DNA from: a virus | Reading direction: 5' to 3' (one strand) | IMG/VR virus record: IMGVR_UViG_3300044957_001619 | Coordinates: 1-40,012 of that record | Length of the DNA: 40,012 nucleotides | Shown: positions 1 to 7,860 of the stretch, in pieces | How the letters are laid out: every line of letters begins with the position of its first letter | Position numbering within the stretch: position 1 is the stretch's first letter | Notes under the pieces: model-generated | What the model was told of the DNA's origin: nothing | The model's database searches: none | What the model saw: the letters and a program-made list of their open reading frames with translations, nothing else | Position numbers and translations under genes: made by a program

Positions 1-348
1 CCGGCCGTTGTCCAGGGCCACCGCCAGGGAGCATCCGAACCCGTCGCCTTCTTCGGACGGCAGGGCGATCAGATCGCCGGGCAGGGCCGCCGCCGGCGCG
101 ATCCGCTCCAGGCCCATCGCGTCGATCAGATCGACCAGCGACGCGAACCCGGTTCGCTTCAGATAGGCCAGCGCGCCACGCCAGGTCTTGTGCCGCGAGG
201 CGTTCAGCAGCTTGGCCGACCGCCCCATGTTGTGCAGATCGTGCGCCGCCAGCTTGCCGCAGTCGCGCACGCCGGGTTCGACGGGCTTATAGGCGAACCG
301 GTCCATACAGGCCTGCGTCGCCGCAGCCCGTTTCAGCATCGTGGTCAT
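1..348 (-). CDS. DUF6950-like / NlpC-type tail assembly protein (C-terminus cut by window edge)
   Basis: The reading frame starts at ATG 348 (MTTMLKRAAATQACMDRF) and runs off the left window edge, so only about 116 N-terminal residues are seen. It has a DCGKLAAHDL stretch early on and later PGDLIALPS, the arrangement of small phage proteins related to NlpC/P60 peptidases or DUF6950, found after the tape measure gene in alphaproteobacterial siphophages. The role is inferred to be tail tip assembly or local cell-wall opening. It lies 10 bp downstream of the previous late gene in the same leftward operon. The family call rests on pattern and position only. Confidence 0.55.
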   Translation of the reverse strand, partial: MTTMLKRAAATQACMDRFAYKPVEPGVRDCGKLAAHDLHNMGRSAKLLNASRHKTWRGALAYLKRTGFASLVDLIDAMGLERIAPAAALPGDLIALPSEEGDGFGCSLAVALDNGR

Positions 349-358
349 GGATCAGTCC

Positions 359-994
359 CTAGTCGGGCAGGAAGGGCACGAAGGACTTCAGCAGGCGCTT
401 GAACACGCCGGGGTTTTCCGGACGGCTCCGCCATTCCTTCTTGCGGGTCACACCGTCCACGAACGAGAGGCCCAACTCGCCGGGCCAGATCAGCTGATGG
501 AAGGCGTTGTTCAGCCGCCAGTCGGCGTTCGGCTCCAGCTGGCGTTCCGCCTGGGTGCCGCACTCCAGGACCAGAAGCCAACTGTCGCCGACCTGAAAAC
601 GCGGCTTGTCGATCTCGCCGTCGAACTTCAGCTCGGGTGCGCCGATCAGCAGGCCTGCGCTTGGATCGACCGCGCCCTCCCACCACTGGACCCGGACGCC
701 TTGGACGTTCGGAGAGCCCAGCGCCGCCGCGGCGGTGTCTGAGGCCGGCAGAATGCCGATGTCGATCCGGGTTGTTTGGGCCTCGGCGCCGTCCTTAGCG
801 TTGCCGATCGTATCTAGCGATCCATAAACCGGATGATGGGCGACATAGGGCTCCGGGCCTTCACCTTCGCCAGCGTCGAAGACCACGAAGCCGCCGTCCG
901 TCAGGCAAATGGCGCCGCCGGGCATGTCCAGGCGGACGAGGGTGCATTTGACGAACGAGGGCTGCTGAAGCGCGGCGACGAGGTTGCTGTCCAT
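359..994 (-). CDS. distal tail / tail tip assembly protein
   Basis: 211 residues starting MDSNLVAALQQPSFVKC. An upstream in-frame ATG exists, but 994 is chosen because its ATG overlaps the TGA of the preceding gene (TGATG), the rule in this operon. The protein is rich in beta-type segments and Trp (VQWWEGAVDPS, DSWLLVLECG) and ends in a basic tail. Position two genes after the tape measure and just before an NlpC-like gene matches the distal tail or tail-hub proteins of lambda-like tails (DUF2163-like neighbourhood). No catalytic motif is visible. Function is inferred from gene order. Confidence 0.6.
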   Translation of the reverse strand: MDSNLVAALQQPSFVKCTLVRLDMPGGAICLTDGGFVVFDAGEGEGPEPYVAHHPVYGSLDTIGNAKDGAEAQTTRIDIGILPASDTAAAALGSPNVQGVRVQWWEGAVDPSAGLLIGAPELKFDGEIDKPRFQVGDSWLLVLECGTQAERQLEPNADWRLNNAFHQLIWPGELGLSFVDGVTRKKEWRSRPENPGVFKRLLKSFVPFLPD

Positions 995-1575
995 CAGCGC
1001 TCCCTCACCGTGAACTGGAGTCCGACCAGCCTGTTCACGCCGACCGACCACTCCCCAAGATCACGGACGAAGCCCTCGATCATGGGCTGGGCGATTTCCA
1101 CCACGTCATTGTCGGCTGGCGGGAACCGCAGCATGGTCCGCAGCGGCACCGTTGCGGAACCGCCTGACACCGTGACGCTGGAGCGGGCGCGGTACAGGAA
1201 ACGCCGACCGGACGTCACCACAGACAGAAACTGACCCTTGCGAATGACATACCCGTTCGTCAGCCCGTCGATCACCAGAGACGACCCGGATTGTCCGGCT
1301 CCGTTCACGCGCGGCGTCCCTGGCGCGCCTGTGTCGAAGCCGGGCTGATGCACCTTCATGACGACCGTGTCGCCTTCGGCCATCAGGTCGTCCCAATCCA
1401 TCGATGTGACGTAGCGCATAGGCGGCATCTGGAACGTCAGGGCGTATCGACTGCCCTTCCGCAGAAGCTCCTGTTCGCCATCCCCGAAAGCCGGGGCCAG
1501 GACGTTCTTCGCCGTGATCATGGCGATGCCCATGCTGGCGGGCGCCGGATCGGTCGGCAGAACCAGAACGGCCAT
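994..1575 (-). CDS. minor tail protein downstream of tape measure
   Basis: 193 residues beginning MAVLVLPTDPAPASMGIAM. The start codon overlaps the tape-measure stop (TGATG), indicating translational coupling. The sequence is non-repetitive, predicted mostly beta, with RYALTFQMPPM and VRDLGEWSVGVNRL segments. Position directly after the tape measure is that of lambda M/L-type or Dit-type proteins that assemble the tail tip. No enzymatic signature is seen, and assignment is by synteny. Confidence 0.6.
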   Translation of the reverse strand: MAVLVLPTDPAPASMGIAMITAKNVLAPAFGDGEQELLRKGSRYALTFQMPPMRYVTSMDWDDLMAEGDTVVMKVHQPGFDTGAPGTPRVNGAGQSGSSLVIDGLTNGYVIRKGQFLSVVTSGRRFLYRARSSVTVSGGSATVPLRTMLRFPPADNDVVEIAQPMIEGFVRDLGEWSVGVNRLVGLQFTVRER

Positions 1576-3950
1576 CAGCGACGACGCCCCAGTGTGTAGC
1601 GGTCAGTCCGCGCCATATCGGAGGGGACGGTCTTGCGAGCGGTGCTGAAGGCTGCGGCGGCCGGCCGGGCGGCGCGGTCGTCCACATAGGCGTTGAACCG
1701 GTCGTCGTTCGTGGTCACCACGACGCGCGAGACGCTGCCCTTGCTGCCCATGGCTTGGACGGCATGCGCTGGGATCACGTCGGTGCCCTGAGGCAGGTTG
1801 GCCAGGATTTCGCCGGCATGAACATAAGCGAGCCCCCCGCCGAAGTTGCTGACGCCGCTGGAGAAGCCGGGGATCTTCAGCGCCGACTTGATGGCCGAAA
1901 AGATCGACGAGCCGATACCGCCACCTGATCCAGACCCAACCCCAGAGCCCGAGCCGCCGAACAGCATGTCCGCCAGCGGCTCGGTGATTCCCCTGCGAAC
2001 CGAAATCTTCAGCAAATCGGCAAGGATTTGCCGCGCCACGTTAGAGAAAACTTCACCCAGGTTGCGGCTGTTCATGATCGCATCGACGAGGCCATCGTTA
2101 AGCGCGTCCAGGCCGCGGGCCGCGACATTCTCATAGGCTTCCGCGATCTCGTCAGCCGTCTTCAGGCTCTCGTCGCGCCAGCGTTCCAGGGGTGACAGAT
2201 TGTTGCGGATGACGGCGTCGCGCTCGCCGCGCTCGATCCGGCCATTCGTCGCCATGGCGGCTTCGCGCTGCGCCTGGGTCAGATTGGGGTTGCGCTCCAG
2301 CTCCAGACGGAGAGCTTCGCGTCGCTCCCGCTGCCTGATTTCCAGCAGATCGAGTTCAATCCGCTGGCGCTCCTTTGCGGTGCGGGCGGCGCCGGATTGA
2401 AGCGACAGCAGGTCTGCGCTCAGCCCGGAGAGCAGCTTCTCCGTCGCCAAGCGTTCGTCTTGGATTTCGCGGAAGGCGTTGTCGGTCAGAAGCCGGTCTT
2501 CGAGGGCGTCGGCCTCGGCATTGGCGGCGTCAAGCTGGCGGCGTTCAGCGGCCTTGATCTCGCCCCGGTCAGTTTTGCTCTGGATCTCGGCGTCGCGCGC
2601 CTCGCGGTCCATCTTCAGCTGCTCGCGCGCCAGGTCATAACGCTGCTGGGCGGTCAGGATGTCGTCTTCGGCAACGCGGAGCAGGCGCTGGCGGGCTTTG
2701 AAGATATCCTGTTCGACCCTTTCGGCGCGGCGAGCTTCGCGCTCGGCGGCCCGTTGGGCGCTGTTGTCGGCGCGGGGCGGCGGAAGGGTTAGGCTTCCAC
2801 CTGACGAACGGCTTGTGAGGGAAGGGGCTGCAGTGTCTTCTCTCGCCTTGATCTGCTCGAAAATCTCGTTGAGGCGGCGCTGGTTGTTCTCATAGGTCTC
2901 GCGCGCGCCCGGCTGCATGCTCCGCACGACCATGGCGCCCCCGACACCGGCCGCACCTCCAGATGATCCGGGTACCGTGGGCCGGTCGGCTTCCCGGCCG
3001 TTCATCCCGAGCGGAGAGCCATATCGGCTGATCAGGTTGTTGTTCTCAGCAGAGAGCCGAGCGGCTTCGCGTTGAAGGCCTCGGGTCGTCTTGCTGTCGA
3101 GGTCACGCCAAGCGTCCATGGCATCGCTGAGAGCGCGAGCCAGATCAGCGACCAGGCCAATGGCGGCCATGATGGCCGGCGCCAGATCGATGAAAGCGCT
3201 CTTCAGATTGACGTCGATGATCTGGCTGAGGGTATCGAACTCGCCTTGGGCCTGGCTGGCGCGACGGACCATTTCCTGATCCATGACGACGCCAAGGCTC
3301 TGTGCCTCGTCACGCAGTTTGGCGATGTCGACAGCGCCGTCACGCAAGGCGGCAGATAGCGAACCGAGCCCTAGCGCTTCCGCTACAGCGGCGCGGTCCG
3401 CTTCTGACTTCAGCCCCTTTATGCGGTCGGTGATGGTGTCGAGGGCGTCCTCAGTCGATTTGAACGACCGCAACTCCTCCGGTCCGATGCCCAGTAGATT
3501 GAACGCCTTGGTCGCGCTCTTTGACGTTCCCGCCGTGGCCTGGGCCAGCTTGTCCGCAAACTTGTCCAGGGCAGCGTCGGCGTCCTTTGCGTCACCGCCT
3601 GTCTGCTTTGCGACGAAGCGCCACTCCTGCAGCGCGTTCGTCCCGACGCCGATTTTGCGGGCGGTGTTGGCGATGTCGTCCGCCATCTGCATGCCCTGCA
3701 TGCCGAGATTGAACGCTCCGACAGCAGCCAAGCCCAGCAGCGTCACAAGGCCGGTCAGAACCGTCGTGACGGACAGCGCCATGGATGAGATGGCACCCCC
3801 GATCCGTCCAGCGCCCGCGCCCGCTGTGCGCTCCGCGCCGTCGACGAAACCCTTGAGGTCGCGCTCCGACTCACGAAGATCTTGCTTCAGCTTGTCCTTG
3901 GTGGCGCGAAGCTCGAACGACGCGGAGCCGACGACGGGAGAATCGGTCAT
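1575..3950 (-). CDS. tail tape measure protein (lambda GpH-like)
   Basis: 791 residues, the largest tail gene in the window. It scaffolds tail-tube polymerisation, sets tail length and is later released on DNA injection. The N-terminal 50 residues form a charged helix; residues about 50-95 are strongly hydrophobic (AISSMALSVTTVLTGLVTLL) and a second hydrophobic patch lies near residues 255-275. A long charged coiled-coil region follows (about 390-600, rich in R, E, A). A Gly/Ser-rich segment (GGSGSGVGSGSGGGIGSS) precedes the C-terminus, as is common in the lambda family. It sits after the tail chaperones, separated from them by a probable moron gene and a terminator-like hairpin. Confidence 0.9.
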   Translation of the reverse strand: MTDSPVVGSASFELRATKDKLKQDLRESERDLKGFVDGAERTAGAGAGRIGGAISSMALSVTTVLTGLVTLLGLAAVGAFNLGMQGMQMADDIANTARKIGVGTNALQEWRFVAKQTGGDAKDADAALDKFADKLAQATAGTSKSATKAFNLLGIGPEELRSFKSTEDALDTITDRIKGLKSEADRAAVAEALGLGSLSAALRDGAVDIAKLRDEAQSLGVVMDQEMVRRASQAQGEFDTLSQIIDVNLKSAFIDLAPAIMAAIGLVADLARALSDAMDAWRDLDSKTTRGLQREAARLSAENNNLISRYGSPLGMNGREADRPTVPGSSGGAAGVGGAMVVRSMQPGARETYENNQRRLNEIFEQIKAREDTAAPSLTSRSSGGSLTLPPPRADNSAQRAAEREARRAERVEQDIFKARQRLLRVAEDDILTAQQRYDLAREQLKMDREARDAEIQSKTDRGEIKAAERRQLDAANAEADALEDRLLTDNAFREIQDERLATEKLLSGLSADLLSLQSGAARTAKERQRIELDLLEIRQRERREALRLELERNPNLTQAQREAAMATNGRIERGERDAVIRNNLSPLERWRDESLKTADEIAEAYENVAARGLDALNDGLVDAIMNSRNLGEVFSNVARQILADLLKISVRRGITEPLADMLFGGSGSGVGSGSGGGIGSSIFSAIKSALKIPGFSSGVSNFGGGLAYVHAGEILANLPQGTDVIPAHAVQAMGSKGSVSRVVVTTNDDRFNAYVDDRAARPAAAAFSTARKTVPSDMARTDRYTLGRRR

Positions 3951-3967
3951 TCAGCGCTCCATGCGAA

Positions 3968-3993
3968 AAGGGCGATCCAGATGGACCGCCCTT
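3968..3993 (-). terminator. intrinsic terminator after the membrane-protein gene
   Basis: On the minus strand the sequence folds as AAGGGCG-GTCC-atct-GGAT-CGCCCTT, an 11-bp stem with one G.T wobble and a 4-nt loop, followed by TT then CG. It lies between the stop of the 4032-4454 gene and the tape-measure start, so it would close or attenuate a transcript running leftwards. A terminator here is unusual in an otherwise gapless late operon. Confidence 0.6.
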
Positions 3994-4031
3994 CGTTCAG
4001 ATCATCGTGTCAGCGCCGGGAGGCTATTAGT

Positions 4032-4454
4032 CTACCTGCCGGTGCGAGCGTCTGAGACGCCCTTCAGGGCCGAGCATCGCTCAGCGGAGTCGTCTTCGCA
4101 GACCACTTCCACGGTAACGAACCGGACGCGGTCGCCTTCAGTCACCGCGCATTCCAGGATGGGAAAGGTGTCTGTTCCGCCAACCTTCACGATCGACCAA
4201 GGCACGACGACCGCTGACCGATCCGCATTGATCTGACCCTTGCCGCCCGCTTCGACTAAGGCATTCGCGCAATGGCTGGCGTAGGTGAGGCGGTTGAAAT
4301 CTTTGCCGCTGTCGTCGTCACGTTTGTCGTTCGCAGGGATGACCGCGGCGCAATGGCTGAGCGTTGCGAAGCCTACGATGACGAACACAATCGCCGCCAG
4401 GACGCCGAAGCATCCGAAGAACCCGCGCGTGAAGCCGGTTTTCGCTTCGCTCAT
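4032..4454 (-). CDS. small single-pass membrane protein, probable moron
   Basis: 140 residues starting MSEAKTGFTRGFFGCFG. The start at 4454 is chosen because GGGAGG lies 6-7 bases upstream; a longer in-frame reading overlaps the chaperone gene without a good ribosome site. Residues about 10-35 form one hydrophobic transmembrane helix (FGVLAAIVFVIVGFATL); the remainder has several Cys (ALVEAG, ILECAV, VVCEDD, ERCSAL) and is probably extracytoplasmic. It interrupts the conserved chaperone-tape measure order and has its own ribosome site and a downstream terminator, which is the architecture of moron genes. Superinfection exclusion or another lysogenic-conversion role is possible but not shown. 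Confidence 0.7.
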   Translation of the reverse strand: MSEAKTGFTRGFFGCFGVLAAIVFVIVGFATLSHCAAVIPANDKRDDDSGKDFNRLTYASHCANALVEAGGKGQINADRSAVVVPWSIVKVGGTDTFPILECAVTEGDRVRFVTVEVVCEDDSAERCSALKGVSDARTGR

Positions 4455-4479
4455 CCATTCCTCCCGAAAGAGGGACAGG

Positions 4480-4827
4480 CTAGGGCGCCGCGCCCTCATC
4501 CGACAAGTCCACGATCTCCACGCCAAAGACGCGGGCGATGCGGTTGAACTCGGCGTCGGCCATGGCCTCGGCATCTGAGGCGTTGCCGGACAGATCGAAG
4601 AACTCGCGGAAATAGTGCTGCGGTCCTGACAGGGTCGGCTCTCGCTCAACAGCGAGACGGGCGACCATCCATCCGGTCCAGAGCGCCGAGGCAGCTTCAC
4701 CGCGCCCGCGTTCGGTCAAGATCATGCCCAGACGATAGGGCGTCAGCTTCCAGAACTCGGCTTCGGACAGTCCGCCTTTCAGCGCCGCCCGAAGAGCCGC
4801 CTCCACAGCGTCGGCCGGCGCGTCTGA
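4480..4827 (-). CDS. tail assembly chaperone C-terminal (T) extension, reached by -1 frameshift
   Basis: This frame, minus 1 relative to the 4779-5159 gene, encodes 115 residues after a slippery heptamer. It contains LSEAEFWKLTPYRLGMILTE, typical of GTA/phage tail chaperone C-terminal domains (FW-LTP motif). There is no ATG before that motif and no ribosome site; the open frame extends upstream only with a TTG. If the frameshift works as in lambda G/GT, the fusion is 226 residues (111 from the first frame plus 115). The extension would bind the tape measure protein during tail assembly. The fusion is inferred from frame geometry and the slip site. Confidence 0.75.
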   Translation of the reverse strand, partial: SDAPADAVEAALRAALKGGLSEAEFWKLTPYRLGMILTERGRGEAASALWTGWMVARLAVEREPTLSGPQHYFREFFDLSGNASDAEAMADAEFNRIARVFGVEIVDLSDEGAAP

Positions 4828-5159
4828 GGGTTTGCGGGGCCAGCTTCGGCGGACCTCCCGGCCGGGCCGTATTGGGCAAGCTCCCAAGCATCCCAGCAGG
4901 CTTTCATGCAAGGCGACAGCGGGTAGACGGCGACAGGGGCCGCGATCACGTCCGCCTTGGTGATGGCGCCGGCGGTTAAAACCTCCAGCAGGTCACCGAG
5001 GGCAGACGACGCCCCGGCACGGCCCTTCTGGAGCACCTTGAAGCGGTCCAGCAGCCAATCGTGGCCCTTGGCATCCAAGGCAGCGAAGGTCAGTTGCAGG
5101 GCGACCTGCCGCTCGTCTGGGAGCGACAGGCGCACAATGCCGAGGCGGGCGTCGTTCAT
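4779..5159 (-). CDS. tail assembly chaperone N-terminal (G-like) protein
   Basis: 126 residues starting MNDARLGIVRLSLPDERQVA, one base after the tail-tube stop codon. Residues 10-80 resemble the short chaperones that follow the tail tube gene in GTA-like and lambda-like phages (helical, ALQLTFAALDAKGHDWLLDR). Full-length translation ends in a basic tail (TLWRRLFGRR) that is probably not conserved, because the biologically important alternative is frameshifting into the 4480-4827 frame. The protein binds the tape measure and recruits tail tube subunits. Assignment is by gene order and the frameshift architecture. Confidence 0.75.
   Translation of the reverse strand: MNDARLGIVRLSLPDERQVALQLTFAALDAKGHDWLLDRFKVLQKGRAGASSALGDLLEVLTAGAITKADVIAAPVAVYPLSPCMKACWDAWELAQYGPAGRSAEAGPANPQTRRPTLWRRLFGRR
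4827..4833 (-). promoter_or_regulatory. probable -1 programmed frameshift site A AAC CCT
   Basis: On the minus strand the heptamer A-AAC-CCT fits X XXY YYZ exactly in the frame of the first chaperone gene (codons 110 Asn and 111 Pro). Slipping back one base gives AAA-CCC in the frame that carries the FW-LTP domain. It lies about 50 bases before the stop of the first frame, as the GGGAAAG site does in lambda G/GT. Confidence 0.65.
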
Positions 5160-5160
5160 G

Positions 5161-5583
5161 TTACGGCGTGACCGTGGTGCGGGTCGGCTTAGCGTCGGGG
5201 GTCGCCGAGACGCTGTAGGTCACCACGCCGTTGACGGGGGCGGTCAGCGACACGGTCGGGACGCTCTTGAACTCCTGGGCCTTGGCGCCGCGCAGCAGGC
5301 GGAAGCCAATCGGCTCGTTGTCGTCGCAGGCCTCATGGATGGCGATCTGGGCTTCATCCGTGGGCTCATCGTGCATGGTGAAGGTCAGGGGCACGTTCGG
5401 CCGGGCGCCAGAAATGCTTTCCTGAGATCCAGGCGGGGTATCGAAGTCGGTGACGTCGATGCGGTTCTCGGAGAAGCCGAGGCCGTTGGCCACGGTGACG
5501 CCGGGAACGTTCGTCCAGTCGGGCGAAACATCGGTGCCGAGGTTGACCTCGACCTTGATCGCGCCTTGAGCCAGATAGGCCAT
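5161..5583 (-). CDS. major tail tube protein
   Basis: 140 residues starting MAYLAQGAIKVEVNLGT. Sequence features of siphophage tail tube proteins are visible: an N-terminal beta strand, a FSENRIDVTDFDTPPGSQES loop, and a C-terminal TVSLTAPVNGVVTYSVS strand pair. The same length class occurs in the HK97/GTA gp9-like tail tubes. It polymerises as hexameric rings around the tape measure. It follows the tail terminator gene and precedes the chaperone pair, the canonical order. Confidence 0.8.
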   Translation of the reverse strand: MAYLAQGAIKVEVNLGTDVSPDWTNVPGVTVANGLGFSENRIDVTDFDTPPGSQESISGARPNVPLTFTMHDEPTDEAQIAIHEACDDNEPIGFRLLRGAKAQEFKSVPTVSLTAPVNGVVTYSVSATPDAKPTRTTVTP

Positions 5584-5586
5584 AGG

Positions 5587-6015
5587 TCAGTCCTTTTTCA
5601 GTTGGAGGCGGAGCGTCACTCGCCGGCCGATCAGCGCAGGGTCTGTCGTCGGCGCCGCGACCGGCCCCGTGGCGGTCGCGATGTTGCAGGATCCGTCCTC
5701 GACCTCGATCTGCGAGGCCTTAAGGTGGAACAGGTCGCGGATCAGTCGGCCTAGATCGTCGATGGCAACCGTCGAACCTGTGTCGCGGGCGTAGAGGCGA
5801 ACGTCCTGCGTCACATCCCGGATCGTCTCGCTGAAGGTGCTGACGTCGATGTCGCCCATCGGAGCGGCGATCACCAAGGCGGCCTTACCCGTGAACTGGA
5901 AGTCGTCGGGGGCACGGTCGTTGAAGATGGCGGCGCGGTCTTCGAATACGTCGAGACGGTCGATGATCGACAGCGAGCCGTTCAGGCGGGCGAAGATGGC
6001 GGCGGTGCTGTTCAT
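5587..6015 (-). CDS. tail terminator / completion protein, DUF3168-like
   Basis: 142 residues beginning MNSTAAIFARLNGSLSIIDR. The middle has VIAAPMGDIDVSTFSETIRD followed by VRLYARDTGSTVAIDDLGRL, the pattern of DUF3168 and related tail-to-head joining proteins (an alpha/beta fold capping the tail tube). The start overlaps the previous gene's stop (ATGA). Only three bases separate its stop from the tail tube gene start. Role: caps the finished tail and docks it to the head-completion ring. Confidence 0.7.
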   Translation of the reverse strand: MNSTAAIFARLNGSLSIIDRLDVFEDRAAIFNDRAPDDFQFTGKAALVIAAPMGDIDVSTFSETIRDVTQDVRLYARDTGSTVAIDDLGRLIRDLFHLKASQIEVEDGSCNIATATGPVAAPTTDPALIGRRVTLRLQLKKD

Positions 6016-6410
6016 TCTCTCGCCCCCCTGACGAACGCCTCGGTCAGCTCGCGCTGGTTCTCTTTCGCCGGAACATCCATGAAGGGACGCGCCGCAATGC
6101 GCTCGGTGCCGTTGTGCAGGGGCATGGCGTAGGCGGCGTTGGCGGTGACCGTTCCGACCTTGGCGTCCCCGTCGTCGCGGATGGTCGGATCGGCGTTCGT
6201 GTTGGCGACGAGATTGCCGAGGTCGCTGGCAGGGGGCTCGCCGGGCGCTGAGGCTTGGTGTTTGCCGTATTGCTTCCCGGTCCCGGCGCGGTTCAGCACG
6301 TCGGTCTTGAGGATTCTCTCGTACTCTCCGAGAGCCTCTCTCAGGCCACCTTCAGCGGCTCGATCCGACATGGCCTCGATGGCGCCGAGATCGAGCGTGA
6401 CCTTCGCCAT
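6012..6410 (-). CDS. HK97 gp10-like tail completion protein
   Basis: 132 residues starting MAKVTLDLGAIEAMSDRAAE. The signature of the HK97-gp10/minor tail family is clear: YGKHQASAPGEPPASDLGNL in the middle and ARPFMDVPAKENQRE near the C-terminus. The start overlaps the preceding stop as TAATG. The family acts at the head-tail junction during tail completion. Its neighbours (head closure upstream, terminator downstream) agree. Confidence 0.8.
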   Translation of the reverse strand: MAKVTLDLGAIEAMSDRAAEGGLREALGEYERILKTDVLNRAGTGKQYGKHQASAPGEPPASDLGNLVANTNADPTIRDDGDAKVGTVTANAAYAMPLHNGTERIAARPFMDVPAKENQRELTEAFVRGARE

Positions 6411-6784
6411 TATCGCGCCTGGAGCTTGTAGAGGGCTGCCGCCGGGTCGCCTGTCTTCGCGATCACGTCGAAGGTCGTGGGGAGGAGGCCCTTAGCGGGA
6501 TCAGGGGCCGTGATCTGGTGGCCCTTGGCAGGGATGACGCCGGCGGGGAGACTGGCGCCCAGGACAAGTACCTGACGATCAGTGGCGGGGATGCCGAGCG
6601 TCTGCCGCCGATAGTCGCTGTAGTCGGTCAGCAGCACCCTGCAGGGATAGACCGTCGCCGGGCCTGTCTTGAATCCGCCCTGGCCATCGGGAATACGCGC
6701 GCCGGGCACCGTCAGGGCGCCGACTTCGAAGTCCTCGCCAAAGTCTTCCAGGGCTTCGGCCGCAACGCCGTCGATGATGCTCAT
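6410..6784 (-). CDS. head-tail adaptor / head closure protein
   Basis: 124 residues starting MSIIDGVAAEALEDFGEDFE. ATG 6784 is chosen over an upstream ATG because it overlaps the previous stop (ATGA). It is predicted mostly beta (TVYPCRVLLTDYSDYRRQTL, DRQVLVLGASLPAGVIPAKG), like gp16/gpFII-type head closure proteins. It sits between the connector genes and the gp10-like gene. Likely role: plug or closure ring below the portal. The family name is inferred from position. Confidence 0.6.
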   Translation of the reverse strand: MSIIDGVAAEALEDFGEDFEVGALTVPGARIPDGQGGFKTGPATVYPCRVLLTDYSDYRRQTLGIPATDRQVLVLGASLPAGVIPAKGHQITAPDPAKGLLPTTFDVIAKTGDPAAALYKLQAR

Positions 6785-7065
6785 TCTGGTTCTGGTCCCG
6801 CCCACTCAGGCCAGAGGGGATCGCCGTCTTGCATCGTCCATTCGTGCGCTTCGTGCATTGCTGCAAACCAGCGGTTCCATGGCTCTTGCGTACGTGGGCC
6901 GTCGCCGGTGAGCGCGATGCTCGCCTGATACAGCTCCCTGTAGGCCGCATAAAGAAAGTCCCGCTCTGTCCGCAGGGCGTCCAGAAGAGCGGCACCTCTG
7001 TCGTTCGGAATGCTGGTCGATTCGGTTTCGATCAAGGCCTCGCCCCCATTCGATCCGGTGATCAT
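6781..7065 (-). CDS. hypothetical small late protein
   Basis: 94 residues starting MITGSNGGEALIETESTS. Two in-frame ATGs (7071, 7065) are available; 7065 is preferred because AGGAG is seven bases upstream, whereas it would be one base from 7071. The protein is acidic and Trp-rich (EPWNRWFAAMHEAHEWTMQD, PLWPEWAG). It is not recognised. It lies just after the inserted LAGLIDADG gene and overlaps the head closure gene, so it is probably an original member of the late operon. Confidence 0.7.
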   Translation of the reverse strand: MITGSNGGEALIETESTSIPNDRGAALLDALRTERDFLYAAYRELYQASIALTGDGPRTQEPWNRWFAAMHEAHEWTMQDGDPLWPEWAGPEPE

Positions 7066-7084
7066 CGGCATACTCCTAGCGGCG

Positions 7085-7789
7085 CTAAGCCGCTTTGATC
7101 CCGCGCTTGTTCAATGCGCGGACGGCGGTCAGGATTTCGGCAGCCTGGGCTCTCTGGTTATCATTGACTGCCAGACTGAAGTCCCGGCCGCGTTGGGGAA
7201 GCGCAAACACTAGGTCCGCTTGCCGTTGCTTCACCCGCAGATGGGGCCGGATCAGAGAGATGAGCGATTGGGCTTTCCGCCCTGTCAGTTGATAGCGATG
7301 GACCTTGTTCCAGCGCTCCTTGCTCTGATCCGGCCGCTTCGGTTCTGTCTTCTGCTCGTAAGCGCACCCGGCACCGATTGTGGCCAGAAGCCATTCGATC
7401 AGCGGGTAGTGAGAGTTGGTGACGCACACCATCGGCATCACCAGATGATCGCGCCGCACGACGGTGATCATTCCGTCTGCATCGACCATTCCCGCGATAT
7501 AGGCGGCATCGACATCCGTCAGAGGTTGGATTGCTGCGTGCGCCGCGTGTCGTTGAAGGCGAAGCGGCGCCGATTTCGCCGACTGATAGTGGGCCGAACA
7601 CATGCCCTTTGAGGCCCGAGGCTCATCACAGTTCGCGACGCTGCACGGCAGGTCCATTCCGTCCCGCATGTATCGCGATATGAGCGGGTCCCCGTTCGCG
7701 TACCATCTCTTGTAATGCTTCAAGCACCAGCCGCGAGCTTCACTCAGCTTGTCGCAGCCTTCGATAGAGCATATCGCTCGGTCAGCCAT
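7085..7789 (-). CDS. free-standing LAGLIDADG homing endonuclease with two N-terminal zinc fingers
   Basis: 234 residues starting MADRAICSIEGCDKLSEARG; GGAGGG precedes the ATG. Two tandem fingers of form C-x4-C-x9-C-x2-H lie at about residues 7-25 and 49-67. A single LAGLIDADG-type motif, AAYIAGMVDADGMITV, lies at about residues 95-110 with its acidic residue present; single-motif enzymes act as homodimers making a 3' overhang cut. The basic middle (KRPDQSKERWNKVHR) fits DNA contact. The gene interrupts the late block between the MuF-like protein and a small structural gene. It shares the finger module and the upstream hairpin with the HNH gene at 13.1-13.5 kb. AVNDNQ occurs near residue 208. 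Confidence 0.85.
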   Translation of the reverse strand: MADRAICSIEGCDKLSEARGWCLKHYKRWYANGDPLISRYMRDGMDLPCSVANCDEPRASKGMCSAHYQSAKSAPLRLQRHAAHAAIQPLTDVDAAYIAGMVDADGMITVVRRDHLVMPMVCVTNSHYPLIEWLLATIGAGCAYEQKTEPKRPDQSKERWNKVHRYQLTGRKAQSLISLIRPHLRVKQRQADLVFALPQRGRDFSLAVNDNQRAQAAEILTAVRALNKRGIKAA

Positions 7790-7806
7790 TTTCGACCCTC
7801 CAATGG

Positions 7807-7857
7807 TCGTTGTGGTTAGGGCTGATGTTGGCGTTCCAGCGCCTCATCAGCCCGATA
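7807..7857 (-). other. structured hairpin element 5' of the LAGLIDADG gene
   Basis: The minus strand carries ATC, then a 35-nt hairpin (outer stem GGGCTGATG/CATCAGCCC at 7819-7853; inner stem GGCG/CGCC; loop containing TGGAA), then TAACCACAACGA (7807-7818). It starts a few bases after the TAG of the upstream gene and ends about 20 bases before the endonuclease ATG. A same-length copy with compensatory changes precedes the HNH gene (13524-13573). Confidence 0.75.
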
Positions 7858-7860
7858 ATC

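Noticed and set aside
4957-5754. Long plus-strand open frames opposite the tail and head genes.
   Set aside because: They are antisense shadows caused by high GC; no family similarity, and overlap rules support the minus-strand genes.
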